Below are positions 10,272 through 20,442 of a stretch of DNA of 64,000 nucleotides, in pieces. The notes beneath the pieces were generated by a model, which saw only the letters and a list, made by a program, of their open reading frames with translations, did no database searches and was not told the DNA's origin. How positions within the stretch are numbered: position 1 is the first letter of the stretch; each line of letters starts with the position of its first letter. The stretch is from Pestalotiopsis fici W106-1 (lineage: Eukaryota; Ascomycota; Sordariomycetes; Amphisphaeriales; Sporocadaceae), in NCBI RefSeq assembly GCF_000516985.1, contig NW_006917100.1:547490-611489 (forward strand), written 5' to 3'. A program made the translations under genes and the position numbers.

Positions 10272-11924
10272 GAAGCATCATTTGCTGAGACAGAAGATGG
10301 TGGGTTGGAACCGGATCTGGTTTGCCAATACTCAGATCGGCGCATCTTCATCCCCTGCAAGGAACTTATCGCACCACAAGTTGTAGAGTTCTTCTCCTCG
10401 GAGGGTCGAAAGCTTGGCGACCGAAACTGCCTAGATAAGACCATACATGAGACCACGAAGATTCCCATTACGGCACTTCGAGGGCTGTATCAATCAAAGA
10501 CACCTGTTCATACTAGAATAGCCTGGTCTTTAGGTCGCAAAACAGCCCGGCCAGAAGACAAGGTCTCACCTGAGCCGATGTGTGAAGGGGAAACTGAAGA
10601 CGATATGATCGAGGAAGCATTGAAAGTTGTCTGAGTTGATCTCTAGTCTACAAAAGAGAGGTGCTGAAGAGCGACTATATACACACGCAGGTGATCTGCG
10701 GTGGGTACTGACTACGTCAGTACGGCACAAGGTCTACTCGCCAATAGGAATTGTGGAGATTTCCATGTCTCTCATCTGTGGCGAAAGGGAAGAAAAGGCC
10801 TTCCATCGGCTTTGTAGGCAGGTGATTGAGGAGTATCCGGAATATTCTAGTATGTATACACTACTGCTCTCAAAGTACGACCTAATTGTGAATTAGTGCA
10901 TGATCCATTAGCATTCGCCGCTCAATGTGGATACGTGCCAGCAATCAAGTTTATGATAAGCCGAAGGGTCAAGGTTGAGACACGTGACAAGCATGGGCGG
11001 ACGCCATTATTACTAGCCGCTGATGGCGGACACGATACAGCAATTCAGGTGCTCTTGGATAAAGGAGCGAACTTCGAGTCCAGGGACAAGTCAGAGCGCA
11101 CTCCGCTAGCCCGAGCTGCCCGGGCAGGCCATGTTCTAGCGGTCCGGGAGCTGTTGAATAAAGGAGCGACCACGGAGACGAAAGATATATGGGGATATAC
11201 CCCACTGACCCGGGCTACGACTGGAAACCACGAAGCAACAATCCTAGTGCTCCTAGCTAGGGGGGCAAACATTGAGACAAGAGACAAATGGGGATGTACA
11301 CCACTGTGTCGTGCTTCTCGGAGGGGCAATGTGGCAGCCCTTCGGGCGCTTCTGGCTCATAGAGCGAATATAGAGGCGAAAGATGGATTGGGTTATACGC
11401 CACTATCCCATGCTTCTAAGGGAGGTCACAGATCAGCAATGTATGTGCTTCTTACAAGTGGAGCGAAGATCGAGGGAAGGGATAAATTTGGATGTACCTC
11501 GCTAGCCCGAGCCGCCCAAGGAGGTCATAAAACAGCAGTCCAGGCGCTGCTGGATCAAGGAGCCAACATCGAAACGCAGGACAAACGTGAGTGTACACCA
11601 TTGGCCCGTGCTGCCTGGAATGGCCATGAAGGAACGATCCGGCTACTGCTAGAGAAAGGTGAGAACATTGAGTCACAAGATAGAAACAAGTCGACACCAC
11701 TGGCTTTGGCTGCTTCCAAAGGATACGAGGCAGTAGTCATCGTACATCTGGCAAGAGGCGCAAATTTACATTCAGAGGATAAATTTGGGCGTACGCCAGT
11801 AGCTTGTGCTGCCCGTAACAAAAAGGAAGCAGTATTCCAGCTCCTTCAAGAAAGCGGTGCAGGTTGGGGTATGGCGAGTCGTGAAAAGAACATTTCGAGG
11901 CTGCGGAGTTTACTGAGATTTTGA
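10272..11924 (+). pseudogene. 5'-truncated HET-domain / ankyrin-repeat protein
   Basis: The first part is the C-terminal half of a HET (heterokaryon incompatibility) domain: KELIAPQVVEFFS, then RPEDK joined by a 169-bp intron-like segment (10563-10731) to VYSPIGIVEISMSLICGE. A second intron 10850-10896 (47 bp, GTATGT donor, CTAAT branch site, TTAG acceptor) joins A|TG in frame to ten ankyrin repeats (10897-11924), each of the type RTPLLLAADGGHDTAIQVLL. The N-terminal HET half (normally YAILSHTW and following) is missing and no in-frame ATG is seen after the stop at 10269-10271, so the gene is probably not functional, although the remaining exons are clean. HET-ANK proteins trigger programmed cell death on allorecognition. 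The next gene, a CHAT protein, starts right after its stop. Confidence 0.75.
10563..10731 (+). repeat. 169-bp intron-like insertion with 9-bp flanking direct repeat
   Basis: The segment splits a HET coding frame exactly between codons (GAC AAG | GTC TAC). It begins GT, ends AG, and is bounded by the 9-bp direct repeat ACAAGGTCT at 10558-10566 and 10727-10735. A related but diverged copy lies at about 24030-24200. This is what an introner-like insertion would look like; a simple intron with chance repeats remains possible. Confidence 0.45.
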
Positions 11925-12146
11925 AGATATTTTGTCAGATTCAGGCACTTACCTACTCCTGGGACAGGAGCTATGGTGGATCTTGAAGCCTCCTATCGCT
12001 GTTTCCGTTCAAGCTCTCGTGCAAGACACAACCTCAACTACAAACCGCGTCAAGGCAGGTGGTAGACTCCTCTCATCTACCTGGGCCCGAAAAGACTCTG
12101 CGCATATCATGAAACATGCGAATATTGCAGTCGAGTTACTGCCAAA

Positions 12147-13685
12147 ATGGCAGCACGGTCTCTTCCAAATGCTGATAAGCAGCACATGCTTCTCCAAGCT
12201 GCTGGAATTGCGTCGAATGCAGCTGCCATTGCACTCATCGTGGGCCAGAGCCCGGCAAAAGTAGTCGGCTGGCTAGAGATGGGACGCGGCATCCTAGCTG
12301 GTAACGTACAAGACCTGCGTACCGACTTGGCTATGTTACAAGAAAGGCATTCTGACTTGGCGGCTTCTTTCGATAACTCACGAGGGATTCTAGACGGCAC
12401 AATCAAGAACGAGAGTATTCTACCTCGAATGTCTCATGGGTCAAGCATACGACTTGAAACAGAGAAGCGGCGGCAGGCTCATCATCAGCTGGAGACGACC
12501 GTCCAAGCAATTCGAAAACAGCCTGAATTCGAACGTTTTCTGCTTCCTCCGGCTGAGGACGAGATTTTGGCAGCCGCAAACAGTCCAATTGTGATTATAA
12601 ACGTCAGTTGCCATCGATGCGATGCCTTGATAGTCTTGCCGTCGGGGTTTGAATGCATCAAGCTGTCAAGTAACTTATATCATGACATCCAGGAGCATCG
12701 CATGAACTTGACGTCACCATCAAAAGCCATGCTTGAATGGCTTTGGGACTACATAGTCAGTCCAGTCCTGACCAGGTTAGAAATACTAGCTCCCACACCT
12801 TCAGGGCAACAATGGCCACGAATTTGGTGGATCCCGACTGGACCTCTTGTCGGTTTCCCTTTACATGCCGCTGGGTACCACCAAGAGGAACAGGGACGAA
12901 CTACCCTTGATCGGGTGGTATCGTCATACGCAATATCAATCCGTTCCATTAGGGGTGCCATGCACACCCGTGAGCAGCCACATCAAGAAACTCCAGCTGG
13001 TTCAAGAATAGCTCTCGTCACCATGACTGATACGCCAGAACTCAGCCCGCTCCACTTTGCCAGCCTTGAGACTCGCTCGGTCCAAGCCGTGTGCCAGTCG
13101 ATGGGATTGAAGCTTATGGTTCCGGTCCCCTGCAAAAGAGAGGTTCTGTCTGTCCTGCAATCCTCTCAGATCTTTCACTTTGCTGGCCACGGTGGGACAC
13201 ATGATGATCCACTAAAAAGCCTACTACTTCTAAAAGACTGGAAGACAGATCCTCTGACAAGTGATAGTATCCTTCAGACCAATCTTAGTTTCAAAGCACC
13301 ATTCCTAGCCTATTTATCGGCTTGCAGAACTGGCCAGGTTCGAAATAAAGACTCTGTTGATGAGAGCATCCATCTGACTGCGGCTTATCAGCTTGCGGGC
13401 TTCCGACATGTGATTGGCACTCTTTGGAGCGTGGACGACAGCATATGTGTAGAAATGGCCAGGATGATATATGAAGTCCTACGGGATGACGGGATCAACG
13501 ACAAGGCGGTAAGAGAGGGCCTGCATCGCGCGTCTCGAAGACTTCGAGACGTGTGGGTCCAGAACGACAAGGTCAAGATCGAGGCTTTCACAGGCAGGAG
13601 GTCAGAAAGAGACGGCAAGTTGGATGACGATACTGCAAGAGAAAGGCCGGCCCTTTGGGTTCCCTATGTTCACTACGGGGCTTGA
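12147..13685 (+). CDS. CHAT-domain (caspase-like) protein, 512 aa, probably 5'-truncated
   Basis: The C-terminal half is a CHAT domain, a caspase-fold peptidase module often attached to TPR repeats. The putative catalytic His is in FHFAGHGG (about residue 348) and Cys in AYLSACRTG (about residue 392), followed by VIGTLWSVDD and WVPYVHYGA, typical of the domain's end. The N-terminal part (LLQAAGIASNAAAIALIVGQ, LEMGRGILAG, DLRTDL) matches the linker seen between TPRs and CHAT in fungal proteins. The normal preceding sequence (RVKAGGRLLSS, HANIAVELLPK) is found at about 12048-12146 in another frame, so a one-base frameshift or loss of the upstream exons has removed the TPR part. The ATG at 12147 could still give a shorter protein. 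The neighbouring HET-ANK relic supports a role in cell death or allorecognition. Confidence 0.8.
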   Translation: MAARSLPNADKQHMLLQAAGIASNAAAIALIVGQSPAKVVGWLEMGRGILAGNVQDLRTDLAMLQERHSDLAASFDNSRGILDGTIKNESILPRMSHGSSIRLETEKRRQAHHQLETTVQAIRKQPEFERFLLPPAEDEILAAANSPIVIINVSCHRCDALIVLPSGFECIKLSSNLYHDIQEHRMNLTSPSKAMLEWLWDYIVSPVLTRLEILAPTPSGQQWPRIWWIPTGPLVGFPLHAAGYHQEEQGRTTLDRVVSSYAISIRSIRGAMHTREQPHQETPAGSRIALVTMTDTPELSPLHFASLETRSVQAVCQSMGLKLMVPVPCKREVLSVLQSSQIFHFAGHGGTHDDPLKSLLLLKDWKTDPLTSDSILQTNLSFKAPFLAYLSACRTGQVRNKDSVDESIHLTAAYQLAGFRHVIGTLWSVDDSICVEMARMIYEVLRDDGINDKAVREGLHRASRRLRDVWVQNDKVKIEAFTGRRSERDGKLDDDTARERPALWVPYVHYGA

Positions 13686-16266
13686 TTTATTTAATGCCAT
13701 TTGAGGGGCGCGAGAGTTGGTCTGTGATGTATTGAGCGTCCGCACTATACAATTCTAACGGTTAGCAGGCACGCACCCTGTACTCTATTTTCTAATTAGG
13801 TAGATATCATATCGGATATTGCGGTACACAGATCAATAATGTGAAATCCACGATGGGCTGAACCTATGCCACTCGGGGGCAACAAAGATCAACCGTAAGG
13901 ACGCGATCGGCGGTATTTTCTGTAGTACCTCAAGGGTAACTGCCGTTTGTTTGCAGGCATTGATTTGTTACAGGAATCTCGATGTTGTGCGCTCTTTCTT
14001 TCACATAGTCTCTAACCACTCGGTGTCGCAGGCGTCACTGTATCTGATCTCTTACGTTATAAAGTAAGGATGTTGATCGTTTCCAGGCTACTAAGTGCTC
14101 CAAATCAGTCGCAAAACCTTCGTCCGGACGGCGACCTTCTTGAATACGAACATTTATTACGCTATCTGCCACGTTCTCGGATCGATTATATACGAGTCTT
14201 TTCGGGCTACACTCTCGCTATTGGCGAATTGAGGTTTAGTATCGCGTTTCTCTTCAGTATTCGCTTTTGATGTTCGCCTCAACAGCATGTCTTCGTGACG
14301 TTTTAGTAGGTCTTTTCCGTCGATGACGCCTGCGCCTCTGGTGACTGACTCGGTCGCTTTGACATGCATGCGCATTTTGCGACTGGCTGGTCTCGTGTTC
14401 CAGTAATAATAATACGTAAGTGAAGTCAGGGTGGGAAACAAATATTTCAGTAGCTGTTATAGGTCGTTGACGTCGGTAGATTTGATTGTTTTACTGCGAG
14501 CTGGGATTCGTTACCAAACAATTAGCAATCACTGCAGGCGCGTCATATCACCTACATTCAAAATGCTTACCCGACGCCATATGCATCTACGAGAGCAACA
14601 CATGATCCCGATTTGATGTTTAGATGGGTTGCTTGGTCGTAGATGGCGCGAAGAGAGTTTTCTTCGTGAGGAAATGCGATGATGGTGGTCGGACGCGGAG
14701 GTGGTCTTATGTCGCTCCAGGTTGATCCTGCCTTCTAACACCGATGGGAAATCGTAGGACAGATTGGCGGTGGATCACTTGAGCGGCGTGATGATGGCGA
14801 AATGTAATTTGACAAAGCTGTTGACATATTATCCGATCTGAATCATAGCCGTGCGTCATCGAAAGAGATGGAGGTAGCTATGGTGCTGTAGGTATGTCGT
14901 TTAGGAGATGCGTAAGAGAATTCATTTTTAAGGAGAAAGTTGGTTCGCTCCTTGGTTAGCTTGCCGTGTGATCCTGTAAGCGAAGCTTGAGCAAGCGCAT
15001 GTGCCTGTCAATAAGGCTTAGCGTTCTGCTTCCCCTCCATATCGAAGGGTTTAGTGATGGTTCGCTAGTGCTTGAGATGCTATAGACTTAGCACTAGATG
15101 CCTGGTACCGATACCCTGGCAGACCTCTTAGCTGGCATAAAAAATTTATATTTAGTTATCACAGGCTGGCTGCGGGTGCTTAATTACGATGAACCTGTTA
15201 ATTATTAAATTATCGATTATCAAGGTGCAAATCATTCTGACGGTTACTTCGGAGATCTCAATGACTCGTTCCCTGAGCTAAGTCATAAGTACACGAAATC
15301 TCAAGGCCTTTTAGCGCCAGCGCCGGGCGATCAGTTTTATAGGTTCTATAACCACTATTTGGTGCGAACCTCTAGGCATTATCCGGTAATTAATGTTATT
15401 AAGGGCCTTATAGCGAATTGTTCCAGATATATCTGTAAAAGGCAGACTTTCAGGAGGATGCTTTCTTTACGAGGAAAGAGAGAAAGCCCTGAAATCGAGC
15501 CATTCCTGGCTCTAGCAATGCGAAAACCTGCGCCCTGACCCCAAGCACATTGCGATAAATCAGCGCCAAAACTGCCCGCCCACGTCCTTTGCCAGCCGTT
15601 ACAGACATCAGCCTAAAAATCCACAAAAGAAGCCAGCTAAGAGACCTTGACATTGTTTTTGTTCGGTTGTTTGCTAGCATGAGATTGACTAATAACAATC
15701 TTTCATTCTGTTAACCATGGAAGCATTTCAAGGCAGTTTGTTAGACAGGAGCGGGTTCCATTCAACTCGACCCGATGGTGATCAATTCAATTAATGCAGC
15801 AGCCAGCCAACCAGTCATCTGTAGGTGTTTCTTTAGTGTTAGAACAGTGCTTGCTGGTCAGACCAGTTAAGAGAACTCCACACTTAACTGCCAGCTCATC
15901 GTTATAACGAAGCTTTCCTTCAGCTCGCGCTCAATATCCGATGGTTCGGGGTCCAAAACGACCGAGGAACGAGTCGTGCCGCATGATGACCCACCAGTAG
16001 AACAGTAAAAGCTTGACGATTGTGCAGCAAGAAGTGGCGCATAGGAACCTTAAGCCAGGGGATGGCCTGCGGCCTTGCCCAACTGCCAACACCAACCGTG
16101 AGGCGGGGTCAGATTCTCAGGTGATTAATCTTGCAGCGAAGCTTATCGATCTGGGCGGCCGAGCCCCAAACGCCCAAATAATTGCGTCTAGATCAATCAG
16201 AGCATATTGACTGAGGAGTTGCCTCTGTGACGCTGCCTACTTGTCTCTTGACGCAACGTCGCAACG
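13686..16266. other. 2.6-kb gene-poor region
   Basis: No frame with a recognisable domain or a supported intron pattern. Open frames at 14157-14441, 14529-14741, 15450-15698 (-) and 16013-16210 (+) look like chance. The stretch 14710-14730 has a short match to the 18S rRNA 5' end (see rejected items). Confidence 0.5.
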
Positions 16267-16677
16267 ATGCGACTACTTCAATTAAGCACCAACGGTGCTC
16301 TAATGCTAACGAAGAAGTTGTATCACAATATTCCTTCATATGCCATACTTTCGCACACCTGGGGCAGTGACGAGGATGAGGTCACAATCCAAGATATAAC
16401 GGCGAAGGGAGGGAAAAGAAAGCAAGGTTACCAGAAAATAATATTTTGTGGCCAATAGGCAAAGCATGACGGGCTCGAATATTTCTGGGTTGATACATGC
16501 TGTTTTGACAAGACCAACTCAACCGAACTCGCCGAGGCAATCAATTCCATGTTTCGCTGGTACCAGAGAGCCGATAAATGCTATGTCTTTCTGGCAGATG
16601 TGCAGTATGGTGACGTTCAAGTCGTCAAGCCAGAGTGTACACAGTACTACAACCAGGAAGGGCATCATGAAAGTTGA
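16267..16677 (+). pseudogene. HET-domain gene relic (N-terminal half only)
   Basis: Begins MRLLQLSTNGALMLTKKLYH and contains the diagnostic PSYAILSHTWG, then VTIQDI and GYQKIIFCGQ. A TAG at 16456-16458 interrupts the frame where Gln or Glu would be expected; the same frame continues with GLEYFWVDTCC, DKTNSTELAEAINSMFRWY and CYVFLADV, all conserved HET blocks, and ends at a TGA at 16675-16677. The second half of the HET domain and any downstream domain are absent. The single nonsense change plus truncation argue for a dead gene. Complete HET genes drive vegetative incompatibility. Confidence 0.85.
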
Positions 16678-16934
16678 TTTTTGGGCTTGCGGGTCCCGCG
16701 GAACTCCTAGAGAGGTTGTTAGCGTGGGTTGGCCGGGGTGTTAGCGTGGGTTGGCTACGCCTGCAACCTTCTTTCAAGGTCCCGCAGTTACGGCGGGTCG
16801 ATCCGTCCCCCCATGCATCATTTTGCGTCCGGCTTTAGCACATACATAGTACTCGGCAGATGAATGCCAACAGGATAAACGCCGAAGTTCGACCACCGCC
16901 ACAATAACATGACGATACATAGAAAAGACATCTC
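16678..16934. other. short intergenic stretch with a local direct repeat
   Basis: The phrase GTTAGCGTGGGTTGGC occurs twice close together (about 16718-16755). Otherwise nothing was recognised. Confidence 0.4.
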
Positions 16935-17041
16935 ACAGATCGTCCGTGCTTAAAATAAGAGGCCAATTTTAATGGTGTGTGAAAACCCCTGATCGGAGCC
17001 TTTGGAACTCGATCGCAACTTTTCGGAATTTTATGGCCGGG
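16935..17041 (+). repeat. dispersed repeat fragment related to two other loci
   Basis: Bases 16936-16985 (GATCGTCCGTGCTTA... AGCCAATTTTGATGG-like) match one arm of the inverted-repeat element at 27637-27957. Bases 16983-17041 match, in reverse orientation, 43535-43597, with most differences being C/T or G/A transitions. It is probably a decayed piece of a non-autonomous element whose other pieces survive at those sites. Confidence 0.6.
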
Positions 17042-17492
17042 TAGTACTTAGTTCAGCTAGCCACAATATAATAACGCAATAAAGTAAAGTGTTCGGTATT
17101 TTTCTCTGTAAATTTTACTACCCCCTGCTCCGTGTTGATATTGTAATGCGTACGCAAGTCTTCGAATGCCGAAAGGACGAAGTCTGGAGCCGTTTAAACA
17201 CTCCACTATTTGCTATGAGCTTCTCGCGATCGGAATAGGTTAGACACAAGTAATGGCACTTCTAGGTTTTATCCCCCCTCCATATAAGGGGGAGGATGCT
17301 AAGTCGGAGTTTAAATTCGCCCGCCAGGTAGTCGAGGGCTTCGAAATTATTTGGGCATTTTGTCGCCCCATTGGCCTCTTGCATTCGTACCAGGTAATAC
17401 ACAGATAACAACAACCAGTCTAGCATCCAGAAGTTGTATCAAATAACAGTATCATCGTTTCTGCGCAAGACCCAGAGCTCCGACCTTTCGCA

Positions 17493-19232
17493 ATGGATCC
17501 GATTGTTACAAACCTTCACGCGTCTGACGGTGCTCGCAAACCCGACAAAATGTCGCCACACACTCAATGCCACGCCGAGCCGTATCTGGATATATCTTAT
17601 CCTCATTTACCGTCAACGGCCCGCAATCACGAACAGCCTTTGGAAGCTCCTATCGATGGGGTCAATAGGCTACACATACAGTCCAAAAACGAGATCCATC
17701 ATCAGCCCATTAGTACCGCTGTCGAGATCACCTTGGGCACTGATGCTCTGGAGTTGTCATTCTCCATGGCTGACTGCTTGAAATCTTACGGTGTAGACGA
17801 CGCACAAATATCAATTCTCGTACAGACAAGTGAGGGATTTCAATCACCGCACCGCTGGTCAACTTTCAGGAAGACCAAGGTGTTGATTCCCCCTTTTCTA
17901 GCTGCTGTGATTGGGTCCTATGCGGCTGGAGCCTATTCACCTGGGTCAGAACAAATGCAACAACAATGGCAGGTGTCCGAGACTCTATTCGATCTGGGCC
18001 TCTTGATGTACGTCGTGGCCTTCGCATTTGCACCTATGACTCTCGCACCAATAAGTGAGTTGTATGGCAGATACTGGGTCTATGTCGGATCTGGTCTTGT
18101 GCTTTTCCTAGGAACTGTCGGCTGTGCCTTTGCCCCATCCCTAGGGCCGATGCTGTTTTTCAGACTGGTTGCGGGTTGCGGAGGGTCCGTTTATTCCACC
18201 CTGACTGGTGGAGTGTTAGCGGATGTTTACTTGGCAGAAGCTCGGAGCACCCCAATGGCTATCTACATGCTCCTTGTCTTCATCGGCATTGGCTTAGGTC
18301 CAATGGTCAGCGGCTTAGTCGTCGATGCCTATGGCTGGAGGTGGATCTTCTATATTCAACTAATTGCCATAGGGGTAGTGAGCTTGGCCAGTGGACTTCT
18401 ATTCGAGGAAACAAGGGCCAACGTGATTCTTAGAAGCATGTGCAATGCCTTGAACCGAGCAAGCAACAGAAATCAGCCGAGCCCGAGAGCCGATCATATA
18501 TGCACCATTTTTCAAGCTCAACAGCCACAATGCGGATCTATTATTCCTGTGTTAAGACAAAGCTACGCCTTTCCGTTGAGGTTGCTGTTCCGGGAGGCTG
18601 TAGTCTTCTTGTTCTCAGCATGGGCGTCATTCGCCTGGACCGTTCTCAACATGCAGTATAGTAGCATTGGTATAACCTTCAGAGAAGTATACAATTTCAA
18701 CAGTTTCCAGGTCGGATTAGTCTATAACGCTATTCTAATGGGCGCCATCATCAGCACATTAATCACAATCATTCTAGATTCCTGGGCCATGCGACTATGG
18801 CCGCAGAGAATGAGCACCCCAGAGGGACGTCTACTGCTTCCGGGGGTCCTGTCAATTTTGCTTCCAGCTGGTCTGTTCTGCTTTGGATGGACTGCAAAAA
18901 TCACAATTACGTACTGGCTGCCGATGGCTGGTATTGGAGTTGGTACAGTCGGCATTTTCAGCATCTATCTTGCATCTACAAATTATCTTGCCGACACGTA
19001 CGGACCATTCACATCTTCAGCTATCGCAGCGCAAAGTATGTGCCGGAATCTATCAGCCGGTGTTATCTATCTTTTAGTACCACAAATGCTGGAGAAGCTC
19101 AGATACAGTGGCACTGGCAGCCTGCTTGGTGGTATTGGACTTGCACTTACGGCAATTCCTTGGCTGCTCGCAATGTATGGAGTTGAGATCCGAAGACGTA
19201 GTCCCTTTGCCGGCACTTTGGCAAACATGTAA
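17493..19232 (+). CDS. MFS transporter, DHA1 (multidrug/polyamine type), 579 aa
   Basis: A single uninterrupted frame from ATG 17493. A polar N-terminal region of about 125 residues precedes 12 predicted TM helices starting at VLIPPFLAAVIGSYAAGAYS. Typical DHA1 features are the loop after TM2 (APISELYGRYWVY), the TM4 segment FRLVAGCGGSVYSTLTGGVL and the TM5 antiporter-like motif GIGLGPMVSGLVVDAYGWRW. The last helices include IYLASTNYLADTYGPFTSSA, common in fungal multidrug and secondary-metabolite exporters. It should be a plasma-membrane proton antiporter. It sits on the left edge of the candidate biosynthetic cluster and could export the product, but it is 11 kb from the PKS, so membership is inference. 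The long N-terminus may include a wrongly read start; an internal start is possible. Confidence 0.88.
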   Translation: MDPIVTNLHASDGARKPDKMSPHTQCHAEPYLDISYPHLPSTARNHEQPLEAPIDGVNRLHIQSKNEIHHQPISTAVEITLGTDALELSFSMADCLKSYGVDDAQISILVQTSEGFQSPHRWSTFRKTKVLIPPFLAAVIGSYAAGAYSPGSEQMQQQWQVSETLFDLGLLMYVVAFAFAPMTLAPISELYGRYWVYVGSGLVLFLGTVGCAFAPSLGPMLFFRLVAGCGGSVYSTLTGGVLADVYLAEARSTPMAIYMLLVFIGIGLGPMVSGLVVDAYGWRWIFYIQLIAIGVVSLASGLLFEETRANVILRSMCNALNRASNRNQPSPRADHICTIFQAQQPQCGSIIPVLRQSYAFPLRLLFREAVVFLFSAWASFAWTVLNMQYSSIGITFREVYNFNSFQVGLVYNAILMGAIISTLITIILDSWAMRLWPQRMSTPEGRLLLPGVLSILLPAGLFCFGWTAKITITYWLPMAGIGVGTVGIFSIYLASTNYLADTYGPFTSSAIAAQSMCRNLSAGVIYLLVPQMLEKLRYSGTGSLLGGIGLALTAIPWLLAMYGVEIRRRSPFAGTLANM

Positions 19233-20442
19233 CCCCATGAAATAATAGCTCAAATTTCAATACGCATGAAGTACTGCTCATGAGGATTTGACATATAGTG
19301 TAGATATTAAAATAGGAGCTTATCCTCCTATAGGTGTTAGTTCGATCCCTAGGGCCACTACGGCACTTCCGACTTCTTTAACTTAGTTAGCCCATTTTCG
19401 GTATAAGTGTAAAGTATAACGCTTCGTCACGATCATCATCCGTCCCGCGGCATTCATCTTGCTGTCAATACCCGTTCGCTAGTTACCTTCCACTTGATTC
19501 ACCATCCATTTCGTGCGTACGGTGCACTTACCGACCGGTCTCAATCCTGACACCTTGTTTTATGACTAAAGTAGATTTGAGGCTCACGTTTTTATATAAA
19601 AAGCTTCTACTATCAAAATAAAACCAGGTTATGGTAAGCGAAGTGATCAATTCGATCGTTAAGTAACTATACGCAGCTATGAGAGTGGATTAATCATATA
19701 CATGCAAGTGATAAAAGGTCATAAAGGTCCGAACAATAGGAGGATTCGCGCATGGCTAAGGTTACAAAACCACCAATGGATAGGTACGTGGAGATATTAT
19801 GGCAGCCATTTGCCATGATCAACAACGCTAAAATTAGCCCATTAATGCTTCGTCACATAATTAGAGATCATGGTCAGGCTTTTGTTTAGTGCAAGCTATC
19901 GATCTAAGTGATCAAATTTAGTAGGGTGATGCAAGCCTGCTCTACTTTAATGGTCACTCAAATTCAGCTTTATTGGGCTCTTCTGACCATGTTCGGCTTT
20001 TTGGCAGCGATCTGGCCAAAAGCTTATAGAACATTTTCGCTTATATACCGGAGATTCTGCCATTTTTTAGCCAATATGAGAAACCTCGGTGAGAGTACTG
20101 TACACTGATTGATGTCTCGCAGTGTGGATTGCCTCATCATCACACGGATGGGCGGCGGGTCACGGTCGGTGGTTTACTTGTCTTTTCGATAATTCCGATT
20201 GGACTTCGGCTTCGGCGGCCGGAATTTATGCCGCTACTTTGTAGTATTCGGGGAAGCAAGCCCCAGTTCTTCCCTTTCTCGTTTTCCCCACACCACGATC
20301 CAAATGGGCTTTACGAGGAGATACTAATATATGGAGAAAACACTGATTGCATAAATGCTTTCTTGATGACATCTGGCGCATCCGAAATACAGGATTGCGT
20401 GTAGGCATTCTTCTAAGTACAAATTAATCTCACGAGCTCCGC
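19233..20442. other. 1.2-kb intergenic region
   Basis: Separates the MFS exporter from the amidase, same strand. Contains AT-rich stretches and a B-box-like AGTTCGATCCC at 19339-19349 without a cloverleaf. No gene supported. Confidence 0.5.

Noticed and set aside
14710..14735. GTTGATCCTGCC, identical to 12 bases of the 18S rRNA 5' end
   Set aside because: The match stops after 12 bases and no further rRNA-like sequence follows; most likely chance.
15450..15698. 82-codon hydrophobic frame on the minus strand
   Set aside because: Hydrophobic but without a family or intron support; surrounded by non-coding sequence.
19330..19360. B-box-like AGTTCGATCCC with partial pairing, suggesting a tRNA
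   Set aside because: No A box, anticodon arm or acceptor stem could be drawn around it.
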